Shown in pieces: positions 1-10,564 of a stretch of 64,000 bases of DNA; position 1 is the stretch's first letter; each line of letters starts with the position of its first letter. This DNA is from Zoroaster sp. YZ-2022 (lineage: Eukaryota > Echinodermata > Asteroidea > Forcipulatida > Zoroasteridae). Under the pieces are notes generated by a model. That model was not told where the DNA came from, made no database searches, and was given only the letters and a program-made list of their open reading frames with translations. The position numbers and the translations under genes are program-made. The stretch is taken from assembly GCA_029582265.1 (NCBI GenBank), contig CM055817.1:29564303-29628302 (forward strand), in the 5' to 3' direction.

Positions 1-110
1 AGCCCTATGTTCCCTCATCCCAAAATAGACCCTATGTTCCCTCAGCCCTATGTTCCCTCAGCCCTATGTTCTCCCATCCCAAAATAGACCCTATGTTCCC
101 TCAGCACATA
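1..110 (+). repeat. 16-bp minisatellite, left inverted arm
   Basis: Tandem copies of AGCCCTATGTTCCCTC, with two interruptions by ATCCCAAAATAGAC. The array continues beyond the left edge of the window. Its reverse complement, including the interruption, recurs at 8369-8553. Confidence 0.9.
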
Positions 111-134
111 TGGCCCTTCCATAATGTGCTGTTG

Positions 135-476
135 GGGTCACCTGTTACAACATTTATAATGCATTATAATGCGCTTGTAAGGCATTATAACACTCGTTAT
201 AAAGGTTTATAATCATGTATGACAACTTAAAACAAGGTTTATAACGCATTATAAGTGCTGGTCATAATGCACTATAAGCTCAGTGGAACAGCACATTATA
301 ACTACCTTAACTTAGTTAGTTATAAAATGTCTTTGTTAAAAGTTGTTATGCATAATTATAAACATTTATAACGAGTGTTATGAAGCATTATATGTGCATT
401 ACCTATAATCCATTATAATGCATTACAAATGTGATTATAATGCAATATAGACCCGACCTTTAAGTAAAGTGTTACC
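135..476. mobile_element. Palindromic MITE-like element
   Basis: The segment folds on itself: GCATTATAACACTCGTTATA near 183 is mirrored by TATAACGAGTGTTATGAAGC near 367. ATTATAATGCATTA-type words fill both arms. The right end reads AAAGTGTTACC, like the ends of other foldback elements in this window. The left end is diverged and no target-site duplication is clear. Confidence 0.5.
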
Positions 477-1198
477 TAGTAGTTATAATGTGCTGAAAGC
501 ATATGTTCTGGGGGTACGTACGTATACGTGTACATTATGTCGCGAGGAAAACTAACCAAAGCAGGAATATCCGTTTTGGTTAGAACTTGTCCTTAAATAT
601 AGAATATATAAAAAATAAAAATAAATAACTGATTAAAAATAACTTTGTATTTGACCCTTAAAGTATGCTAATATCAAATAACTTTATGTGATATTGTAAA
701 TTCCAAATATTATCAAATATTTCACAGCACTGCTGGACTGGCATCATGACACCCTGGGGTGCTGCCGCAACCACTTTTAGAAACCCTGTGCTAGGGCAGG
801 CATAACATGTCACTGCTGTGTGAACTTGTGTTCATTGCTGGAGAAAATAAATACTGATCATCTTGGGTTCAGAGAAATTGGTTGAGAACTACTGGGTTGA
901 GAACTACTGGGTTAGATGACAGTAAACATAGACCTCAGTTTAGACAATTATTTTGTCATGTTACTGTCTTATACCATTGTGTTTGAACAAAAATGAATAC
1001 AGCAGATTATGTTCTAGCTGACTTCAGATAAATTAACATAATATAATTATATGAAATCCCTGCTCCTGCTGTCCATAAGCTCGATAAACAGCCAAATAAG
1101 AAAAAGAAAAAACAGCTCTATGCAGTTCACTTTCATCTAGAAAGGGCAAAAATAAGGGCAACAATAAATAAATAAATAATAATAATAATAATAATTAT

Positions 1199-1244
<46 letters not shown>

Positions 1245-1849
1245 AACCTCGATTGTACCAGGGACTGGCAATCTACAAGTGCTGTCCTTTGTGATTCTCA
1301 ACCTGTGGGTTGGGGCCCATTGGTGGGCCGTGAGGATATTGCAAGTGGGCCCCCAAATAATTGTCAAAACACTAAGATTTTAATGATAATATAGATGATA
1401 TAACATTAATATTAAAACATTAATGCTAAGAATGTCATGGTATTTTTTTATTTACAACTTTGAGAAATTAGTTTGACTGATAAATAGGAACTTAATATTA
1501 ATATTAAGTTCCATTGATCCAAGCCGGAACACAAATAAAAATGCTCTGAAAAGGCCCACCATCTGTTTACCCACGTGGCTGCCGTGTTAATTGGTCAGGT
1601 GGGTGGGCATGAACGCTTTCGAGATTTTTAAGGACCCTGATCCAGAAAAAGTTGAGAACCACTGGGTTAGATGACAATAAACATAGACTTCAATTGTACA
1701 ATATTCTGCATCAGTTTAGACAATTATTTTGACTTCAGATAAATTAACATACTATATAAATGGTATAAAATCCCTGCTCCTGCTGTCCATAAGCTCGATA
1801 AACAGCCAAATAAGAAAAATAAAAAAATAACTATGCAGTTCACTATACA
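477..1849. repeat. Non-coding; hAT-like fragments and a direct duplication
   Basis: No gene is seen. A segment near 890-1130 recurs as a diverged direct copy near 1655-1850 (shared words include GGTTAGATGACA and CTGCTGTCCATAAGCTCG). Words such as TTGAGAACCACTGGGTT and TCTCAACCTGTGGGTTGGGG resemble the ends of non-autonomous hAT elements (family memory). An AAT/ATT/AT microsatellite lies at 1163-1237. Confidence 0.5.
1163..1237. repeat. Compound microsatellite (AAAT)n-(AAT)n-(AT)n
   Basis: Uninterrupted short tandem repeats read directly from the sequence. They account for the poly-Tyr and Ile-Tyr ORF on the minus strand here. Confidence 0.95.
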
Positions 1850-3097
1850 GTGTTGGGGAAGTTACTTTGAAAGCGTAGCTTGTAAAGCTACAAGTAGCTC
1901 ACCATGGCAGTAGCTTGATCAAGCTACATTTTTACCCCTGGGGAAATGTAGCTTGGAAAGCTACAGCTACATAGAAAAAGTAGCAGTACTTTTTTTTTCC
2001 AGTGTTAAATTGAGAATGTACATGTGGTGTATATGAAACAAAATATAATATCCTACAAAAAAAGTCACATGCCAGCAGAAATATGCCTCTCAACTGAGTT
2101 TTATTTAAAAAAAGGTTGACATTTTCTTTAGTAAACAAAAAAAAAAAAAGGATCTGATCTCGGCTATATTAAAGCAACGATTAAAATAAGAAAATAGAGC
2201 TTTAAATTTTAAAAAAAAAAATATGTTTTAACCAAAACATATCAGTAATAGGATATCAAATATCACATCAAGCATACATTATTTTTGCACCCCAAATATC
2301 CACAAGTAGTGCCCAGTCTTCCCTCCAAACAGTGCTGCCTACTATCCAGGTCGAAGTGCCCAGTTTTACAGGAGAAAACCTCCCAGTTACTGTATGTCAA
2401 GTGCCCACCAGTCTTCTTCTGCATACCCATTCATCCCTCCAATACACAGGACAGGACCACAATGGAAACAAGCCCTTAGCCTACTGTTATATGACATTTG
2501 ATCGTCAATCTTATCTTAACACATCAAAAGAGTTTATTTGCCAAAATAGTACTGAGGTCAAAGGTACATTATAACAGAGTTTCAGTTTTTTAACAGTAGG
2601 CTACTATTTATCTCCATTTTTTCTATCATTATATAGTGTACTGTTCTATTTTGTTAACAGTAGGCTACTATATTTTTTATATCATTTATAGTGTACTGTG
2701 TACTATGTTTTCTCTATCTTAACATTTTTTAACAGTACTCAGTCATTCTTTTTTGGTATTTTAATTTTACCATTTTCCCAGTTTGTTCTATTTTTTAACA
2801 GTACTTCTATTGTGGCAAATACACTCTTATATTGTACTTTGAAACTCTGTTATAATGTACCTTTGACCTCAGTACTATTTTGGCAAATAATCTCTTATAT
2901 TGTACCTTTGACCTTGTTGTTGTGTTGTGTTTGGGGGTTTAAAGAACAGTGGGTTAAATATCACTTACCAACAACAAAGCAGCATGCTATGTAAAGGTAA
3001 AAACAAAACTAAAAACACGAATCCTAAGTCAGGTGCCCACATGTCGCTAGTGCCCAGTTGTCCAGGTGCCCACATGTCCCTAGTGCCCAGTCCTGTT
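1850..3097. other. Non-coding, AT-rich; remnants of small repeats
   Basis: The segment 1850-1980 is rich in AAGCTAC/GTAGCTT words and starts AGTGTTGGGGAAGTTAC, a form typical of short non-autonomous DNA transposons. From 2580 to 2900 the words TTTTTAACAGTA and TACCTTTGACC recur, suggesting a decayed short duplication. I see no supported gene. Confidence 0.4.
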
Positions 3098-5929
3098 CTA
3101 ACGGGCTTCCAGAATACAGTGACTGACTGCTCTCCAGTAGGACTCGATGTTTCTGTCTCCATCATTATACTGACCCTTCAGCCTAAGAAGGCGGGTCTGT
3201 AGGTCCCTCCACTTGCGTTTTCTTGGTGGAGCTGCCTCACCTCTCTCTGCCATCATCATCCTTTCTTCAGTCAGCGTTTGGCGATCTTTTAGGTGACGTA
3301 TAAATAGCCACAGTGAAGGATGGCGCACTTGCACTGCGTCATTCATGGTGCGGTGGTAAGCTACCATGAAAGAAAATTAAAACAATTAAAGAAAGAGCAA
3401 AAAGGAAAATACAAAATAGGGTAGCACTTTAAATGAACATCCTATTAACAAACATTAATTAACCGTTAATAAGATACTTATAAGATAAGTAGGCCCTTAA
3501 TAAAGCATTGTTCCCACTTTAGACCAGGTAGATGCAATAATGTTAGTTAAACTGTTATAATAAGTGCATAAGTGCATAGTTAACCACTAATAAATGCATA
3601 ATAAATTATGTTTTAATGTTAATAAAGCAACAACACAGCTTAGTAAAGGTTGAACACTGAGATAAAAGGTAAGTTAGTGAGACTGAATAAATGTGTTAGT
3701 TAATGCAATATAAACAACTTTTAGAGACTTAAGGCTTTTATTGTGCATGCTCTTGGGGTATTTAACTTCTGGGGTTATTTTAAAGTCTATTCTGGCTTTT
3801 GTGTGCACCCCAGACAGTTTTAAAGTTGCTTGATTCAATATTTAGATATTCATTATATCAGACACGCCCCCTATATAAACCATTGTAACTCCATTTTAAT
3901 ACATATACCTGGTTCTGGTGACTGATATTAGGGCCTATTTTTTAATTTATTTTTATATATTTGTTTTGAAAATGAAAAACAAAAAACACGGCCCTCTCAC
4001 ACATTAGAAGGACAATATCAGTCACCAGAACCAAGGATGTGTGTTTTCAATGAATCTAACATGGTTAAAATGTAGTTTGAAGTCACAATGGGTTTATATA
4101 GGAAGGGGGCGTGTAAGATAAAATTAATATCAAATATCAAAACACTGAACCAAGAAACTTAAAAACTGCCTGGGGTGCACACAAAAGCCAGAGTAGACAT
4201 TAAAATCACCCCAAAAGTGTTTGAAAGTGAAATATCCCTTTCAGCAGTCTAGAAACTGTTAACAAGTGTCTTATAACCACTTACAAATGTCTTATAAACT
4301 AACAAAAAATGTTAACAATGCTATCAAGACTTGTATAGCATTTACACATAATAAGGTTAATAATCAGCTTTTAAGAACTTAATAAGTGCCTTATTAACTA
4401 CTATTTAAAAGCTTATTATGGCTTTATAATATAACAACAATGTGGTTTACAATGCCATTATTAACACTCACCTTATTAACAAATAATAATGTTAATATAC
4501 ATCTTATAAGTGCCTTATTAACTGCTAATTAATGCTTATTAGGGTCTAATAGTATACCAATAAGTGTATTAACAATGCTATTATAAACAATAACATAGCT
4601 TTTTTGACAAATAATAAGGTTAATAAGCATCTTATAAGGACTTATAATCTTATTAACGGTTAATTAATGTTTGTTAATAGGATGTTCATTTAAAGTGCTA
4701 CCCAAAAGGGTAATAGAAACAAACATGTTACAACAACACTCACATTCGACATGGTTGTTTGTCCTTTGGTCCATGTTCCTCTCAAATACATTCCACGTTG
4801 CAGGCGGAAAGGTGCACCCAGGTCTGATGTAGGTGTTCCTCATGTAGGTGAAGAAGTCCTCCATCTCGGGGTATTGTCTCACGACACGTCTTGTACGTCT
4901 GGCATTAAGAAAAGTGTTGAAGTTCATCTGAACCAGAGCTAGAGGCAGGTAACCCAGGGCCATGAGCTTGCGAATGACCTTTGCCAGGTGACGGTCTTGG
5001 CGAAAGGGAACCGCCAATCCAAGTTGTTGGACCCTCTTCCAAAGAGACTGGTCGAAGTGGAACTAACAGCCACTGACTCTGGCTTCAGGGAACTCGGTTT
5101 CCAGGGCAGTCTTCAACCCAACTTCAAAGTCGCAGACAATGACCTGAGGGCGCCAGCTGTGGTGGGAAACACGCCTTATGGCCACTTTAACAGCTTGGAA
5201 GGTTTGCCGGTAGTGTCCAATAGTGCGCTGTTCCATGAGGACGTGTACAAGTGGCAGTACAAAACCGTGGAAGCTTCCCAGGATTGTGAACACCTGATTG
5301 TAAGGCTGAGGACAACTTCTAAAGGTGCCATCCATATAAATGGTTCTGCATTGTCGAAGCTTTATCAAGTTGTCGTCTGTTGCAAATGCTGTTATGCCCC
5401 AGTCATTGTCAGCATGCAAAAGGAAACGATCTTGGGCCCATGTTTGGGCCCATGGCCCTCCGATCACCACTTCCTCTGCAGTACCTGGGATAGGTGGCAT
5501 TTCCTCAGACCTGGCTCTCTGCATCGAGGTTCGGACCGCATTAAACCCTGGAATTTCAGGTCTGTCTCTGTCACCTACTTGCTGGGCCTGCCGACGCACT
5601 CGTACAAATTCGGCATTATAAACCCGTCTCACTGGCACAGTTGGATCCCGCCTTACTTCCGCCAAAACGCCTTGACGGAATTGAGCTCTGTCTACCATGG
5701 ATGTGTCCGGGGGATGTCCATGGTCATTGAAGTCAAGAATTTGAATGTTTGGATTTTCATGTTCCACATCAAACATGTTTGTGATCACTCTTGACCTGCA
5801 ATCTTTTCGCCAGCACCGCCACTGTATGTTGCCACTTCTTGTTTGGTGCCGGTGGTACCTGAAGTCCTGATAAACTAAACGTTTTCCTCCACGTTCTCCA
5901 CATACCAACCTTGCTTGCATAGCAGCCAT
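3098..5929 (-). pseudogene. MULE transposase with FLYWCH zinc finger, one in-frame TAG
   Basis: A two-exon transposase gene. Exon 1 is 5929-4744 and ends at a good donor (GAAT|GTGAGT). Exon 2 is 3360-3098 and starts after an acceptor (GGTAG|CTTACC). The phase matches (1 nt + 2 nt), giving NNHVES-YHRTMN across the junction, with 482 codons before the terminal stop. The first 60 residues look like FLYWCH (RYHRHQ, WRCW, CRSR). The MULE core follows, with YMDGTF and VIVCDFEVG carrying two expected catalytic Asp, then TNNHVE. One TAG at 5063-5065 lies just after VSGC, where a hydrophobic or aromatic residue is expected, so the copy is probably dead or produces a short protein. Otherwise it is almost undamaged. 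The 1.4-kb intron holds a foldback MITE (3419-4703). The family call rests on motifs; activity is not shown. Confidence 0.8.
3419..4703. mobile_element. Long palindromic MITE inside the transposase intron
   Basis: The ends are near-perfect inverted repeats: GGGTAGCACTTTAAATGAAC at the left, and its complement ending GTGCTACCC at the right. The complementarity continues for more than 50 bp. An inner pair of arms (about 3740-3945 and 3995-4215) shares inverted words such as TTTGTGTGCACCCCAG, so a second palindrome may be nested inside. It carries no ORF. No clear target-site duplication is visible. It lies wholly within the MULE intron, so it need not disturb the protein. Confidence 0.8.
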
Positions 5930-6193
5930 TTTTTTATAGAAGTTGTAAGGAGCACTCCTGAGTTGCTAGTGGTTTCTGAACAGGGGGGAAAAAACACATC
6001 TTTTAATGTTATGTTGATACTAGCATGAATTTGTCATGAACTTGTCATTAATTTCTGGTCCTCGCCATTAAAATACATAAATAAATAAATAGCAGATCTA
6101 TAAGCTTGGCTATTTTTGCTATTTGCTTGACACCATTGCACGATGAAGTATAAAATAGGGTTTAAGTGGTTAATCAGACTAATCCATTTATTC

Positions 6194-7125
6194 GGTAACA
6201 CTTTATAATAACTATTCGTTATAAGTAGTTAATAGATCATTCATAAACTGTTAGTTAATGAGTTATTAATGACTTGTTAAGCATTTGTTAATAGTTAGTT
6301 AAGGATTAATAACGATAGTTAACAGATCAGTTAATTAGTTAATGAGTTCTTAATGACTTGTTAAACATGTTTTAATAGTTTGTTAAGGATTTATAAATAT
6401 GCCTTGTAGATAGCTAATAGATCACACAAAATATTAGTTAACTGACTTATTAACTGTATGCTAATGATTTGTAACTATGCCTTATACATGCCTTACAACT
6501 AGTTAATAGATAATTTATAAACCATTAGTTAACACGTTTTTAATGTCTTGTTAAATATGCCTTATAGATAGTTAATAGATTACTCACAAACTATAAGTTA
6601 ACCGACTTGTTAACTGTATGCTAATGATTTATAACCATACCTTATAAATATTTAATGGATTATGAACAAGCCATTAGTAAATCACTTACTAATGGCTAGT
6701 TAAGCATTTATTAATAGTTAATAGGCTACATGTTATTGGGGCGTTATTCTAAAGTTGCAACTTGCAACATACATGTATAATCATATATAAATCATATATG
6801 TACATATAAGGCATTTATAAGGCATAGTTATAAATCATTAGAATACAGTTAATAAGTCAGTTAACTAATAGTTTGTGTGATCTATTAACTATCTATAAGG
6901 CATGGTTATAACTCCTTAACTAACTGTTAACAAATATTTAACAAGACATTAATAACTCATTAACAAATATTTTATAAATGATCTATTAAATATTTATAAG
7001 GCATCATTATTAATCCTTGACTAACTATTAACACATGCTTAACAAGTCATTAATAAATCATTAACTAACAGTTTATGAATGATCTATTAACTACTTATAA
7101 CGAATAGTTATTATAAAGTGTTACC
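6194..7125. mobile_element. 932-bp foldback MITE with 4-bp duplication ATTC
   Basis: The left end, GGTAACACTTTATAATAACT and onward, is mirrored exactly by the right end, which finishes ATAAAGTGTTACC. Complementarity runs more than 80 bp inwards and weaker palindromy covers most of the element. ATTC at 6190-6193 is repeated at 7126-7129 as the likely target-site duplication. There is no ORF; its own transposase must come from elsewhere. Confidence 0.88.
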
Positions 7126-8368
7126 ATTCAGTTTTCTTGAAACATTGCTTTGCCTTTCTTTTGTGAAAACTGGATGATGTAATAAGAAAAAAATAGTAAG
7201 GCCTATCACACCTGCTAAAACCACTCATTTGGAAACAGATGACCATACTGTTCCAACCATAAGTGTTGAGCAAAAGTAGCAAAAATAGGTGATCTACAAG
7301 CTCACAAGACCTATGAGCACTCATCCTGGGTATAGAAGTGGAACTGTGGAATAACGTCTCCAAATAATTATATATTACATTTGGTTAAGTTCACCATTAG
7401 TAAAATGAATTAATTATTTTTTAAGTTGCGCATATAATGACACGCCCAAAATAGGAATGCAAGGTTGAAAGAGCTTAACTGTTATATCTTTATTGGACTT
7501 ATTATTATATTTATGCTACTGTATTTAAAAATGGGTGAAAAAATAAGTTTCATTTTCTTTCCAAATATCAATTATGTTATTCAAATCTATTTTTCATAAT
7601 CAATTGAATCGATTACTTCTATTAACTATTGCACCTCTAAAATGTACCCTCAAATCAGAGCTCACTTTATATAACTGCACAATTCATGTAGTGTATAGAT
7701 AGCTGTAATTTTAACTTTACCTTGTTGGGAGTATGTGACCACTCTGGTGCATTGGTCAAAATGCAGTAAGGCTCTGATGTCCTCTTCAGTAGTGTTTATT
7801 AACAACACTGGTTCTCACACCTTAACTTATGTTAACACTTTAACACTTGTACAGTATAAAAATAAACAATAAAGCACAGACCAGAACATTTGTCAAAAAC
7901 AAATACCAAGTGAACTGTTAACACTTCACTCTTCGAAGTCAGCCAGCACATTACCTTCTACATGTCACATGGCTTTATAAACCACACAGGCCCTGATTGG
8001 CTTGCAGTCCCTCTCACCCCATTGGCCAAACTTAATTGCTTTGACCTGGTCAGCTAAGAAACATTAAATTATATTGATAGTTTCTCTCATCAATTCAAAT
8101 TCAAACAGCTGTGAAACTGATTGATGTGAAATTATACTGATAGTTTCTCTCATTAATTCAGATTCAAACAGCTGTGAAACTGACTGATGTTACTGCTACC
8201 TATAGCTACCTATAACAGCAGCTGCAAATAATTGCTGATCTTTAATTGCAGTGAACTATTGAACTATTGAAATGGGGGAATATTTGTGTTTTGTTGTATA
8301 GAATGGTAGGAGTAAAGATGTGTGTCTGTGTAAACATCACATACATTACATCCAGTCTTAACACTCCA
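7126..8368. other. Non-coding stretch inside the MULE element
   Basis: No gene is recognised. A short direct repeat, TGATAGTTTCTCTCAT followed by TTCAAACAGCTGTGAAACTGA, occurs near 8075 and again near 8137. The rest is AT-rich. Confidence 0.4.
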
Positions 8369-8553
8369 TGAGGGAACATAGGGCTGAGGGAACATAGGGC
8401 TGAGGGAACATAGGGTCTATTTTGGGATGAGGGAACATAGGGTTGAGGGAACATAGGGTTTAGGGAACATAGGGCCTAATTTGGATTTAAAAAAAATGTT
8501 AGGCATTGAGGGAACATAGGGCTGAGGGAACATAGGGCTGAGGGAACATAGGC
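8369..8553 (-). repeat. 16-bp minisatellite, right inverted arm
   Basis: Copies of GAGGGAACATAGGGCT, partly diverged, with the spacer TCTATTTTGGGAT seen inverted at the left end. This is the mirror image of 1-110. Confidence 0.9.
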
Positions 8554-8562
8554 ATGACCCCA

Positions 8563-8685
8563 TTTTTCCGACACTGTATGCGACACGCGCGCGCATCACA
8601 CACGCCACTCACGTACACGGATGGTCGTATACATTCACCACCACGCAAGCCGCACATGTACATGTCGTACGCAGTGTCGGAAAAA
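8563..8685. repeat. Short palindrome with 14-bp inverted ends
   Basis: TTTTTCCGACACTG at 8563 is mirrored by CAGTGTCGGAAAAA ending at 8685. The interior is rich in CG and CACAC words. It directly abuts the minisatellite arm, so it could be a separate small MITE or the real terminus of the MULE element. Confidence 0.6.
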
Positions 8686-9552
8686 GAAGTCAACAAAAAG
8701 TCATAACGTAAACAGGAAAATGTCAAATTATTTGTTGAATTAATACCACATAGCCAAGGCCTACACTGTCATTTCACATTTCTAAAATCTAGCGATCTGC
8801 GAAAAAAATAAATAAAAATCTCTTGTAAAAACCTCCCATTCCATGATGTTAATAAGCTGCTGGACTCTGTCGCGTTATAACTTATAAAATTATCTTGTAA
8901 CTGTTATATTTGTATTGTAATTCTTGCATGCAACGGAGGACAAGGAGTCCACTGCACTGGGAATTAGTATTTCTTGCTGCAAACAAATCATCTCCGGGCA
9001 ACTAGCAACCACCCCCAGTCAAACACATTATTTTATACAACAGAGAATACATTTACAGAAAATACATCTTGTGTTTTTACCTTCAAATATCTCTGTGAGG
9101 TTTTCCAACCCCCACTCTTTCAGTTTTGCTGTCACGTCCGCCATTATTTCTCGTTGGAAAAGTGGAACTTCTGCTGCTGCTAAGCGCGGCAAAAAATGCA
9201 CCAATGAAAACTCGTTCAGGCTAGCACGTGACCTTCGTTGGGCAAAGTTATTTTAACCAATCAGCTGCCCAACAACGGCAAAGGAAGGTGTTGTGCAAGA
9301 TGAATTGGTTAAAATAGTGTACATTTTAACCAATGTTTGGTAGTTCTGTTTTGTATATCACCCAACCTTTATTTTACCCAGCCTGCAAGCACAGTTTACT
9401 TTAACCAATCAATTATTTAAAATTTGTTTACCAAATTAATGAAATCTAACCAACATGAGGCGATTTTTAACCAATTAAATTTTAATCAGTGGAATATTAA
9501 CCAGTGTTGTGAGAGTGTACCATTAAAAGCAAAACACAAACCAGCCTTTGCC
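8686..9552. other. Non-coding; cluster of TTAACCAAT-type motifs
   Basis: No gene is supported. From about 9250 to 9480 the word (T)TTAACCAAT or its complement occurs about six times, partly as inverted pairs. It may be a decayed repeat or CCAAT-type promoter DNA; I cannot tell which. Confidence 0.35.
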
Positions 9553-10564
9553 TTAAAATTGGGGGGTTGTGATGAAAATGCAGAATAATACTTCTGTGGC
9601 TATGCTAGTGAAACCTGTGGGGGTACCGGTAACCCCAACAGTGCGCCAAAGCTCCATAACAATGCTCCCCCAGGAGCGCATGGGATTCTTTTCCTGCCGC
9701 AAACGGAATTGCTCGTCATAGCGTTTCCAGCTAAGGCCGGGAAATTGGATTGAGGCCATACGTATAACCTCACAATATTTCAGAAGCTCTGCGGAACGAT
9801 GTGGGTGTTTTGCAAGAAAAATGGTCATGAACGTGTGGAACGCTGACTGCCATGCACCAAATGTTTCCAATTTTGTACGTGCTGCCCCAGGTTTACGGAC
9901 AACTAAATTACCCTCAACAATTGTCAAGGACAAGTTAGCAGTACTAGAATCACCCGCCTTAGCAAGGGCTGATCCCGCACTTTCGGTGTACAATAGCGAA
10001 ATATCAATGTAAGTGCTCTGCCATATTTTCTCCTGCAGAGCTTGCGACACATTAATACCAAGTGGGGTGCCAACATCATTAACACTGGTCAGACTTTGCG
10101 GCCGAAAACCTTGGCCCAAAATATCAAAACCGGGCTCGACAGAAGCAAAACCTAAACCCGTGCTTTGCCCGACCCCGCAATTAAAACCGTACTCACCACC
10201 CCTGGCAAGTGGATTTGAGTTGCAAACTGGCCATCTGACCGGTCATTCCCGCTGTCGCCGTTACCGTAGCTGGAATGGTGGGCATCGTTGGCGTTGGAAC
10301 GCTACGCGCTGGTAGGCCCGTGTCGACGGTGACAGCTGGTTGGGGTGGCGACTCCTGAGACGGCACTTCCACCATGACTTCCCGACGAGCAACCGCTGCT
10401 GACCGGATGGACTTTCCTTTCGAAGAAGAACGGCTCTTTTTCGGCTGCGACGGTCCGGCAGCTGCCGCCGCACTGCCACTAGCTGCAGAAGAACCGGAGA
10501 CCTCGGGACGATCATCAGCAATGTCGGTCAAAACCCGAGCTGGGCGGCGACGGGCACGGGGCAT
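9553..10564 (-). pseudogene. Gag-like or retroelement structural protein, frameshifted
   Basis: Two minus-strand reading frames follow each other. The first (10564-10193) is a basic, Ser/Ala/Pro-rich N-terminus (MPRARRRPARV). The second is open from about 10215 to 9553. It has the pattern NVSQALQEKIWQSTYIDISLL, a central W..AF, LLKYCEVIRM, WKRYDEQFR and a closing W.SIVMELW. I have seen this arrangement in gag-like proteins of retroelements from aquatic invertebrates, possibly DIRS-like, but cannot name the family firmly. The frame change near 10200 points to a frameshift or a missed junction. No reverse transcriptase is found beside it, so it is a solitary relic. Confidence 0.45.

Larger units (their letters stand above)
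1..8553 (-). mobile_element. MULE-type DNA transposon with minisatellite inverted ends (left end cut by window)
   Basis: A FLYWCH/MULE transposase gene (minus, 3098-5929) lies between two arrays of the same 16-bp unit in opposite orientation, at 1-110 and 8369-8553. The arrays also share the same odd spacer (ATCCCAAAATAGAC on the left, its complement on the right), so they are an inverted pair and not independent satellites. I infer that they are the ends, or subterminal parts, of one element. Several smaller palindromic elements have inserted between the gene and the arrays. The true left end and the target-site duplication lie outside the window, so the boundaries are provisional. Confidence 0.55.

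Noticed and set aside
4988..5794. 268-aa plus-strand ORF
   Set aside because: It is the antisense shadow of the MULE transposase; the minus strand carries the FLYWCH and DDE motifs.
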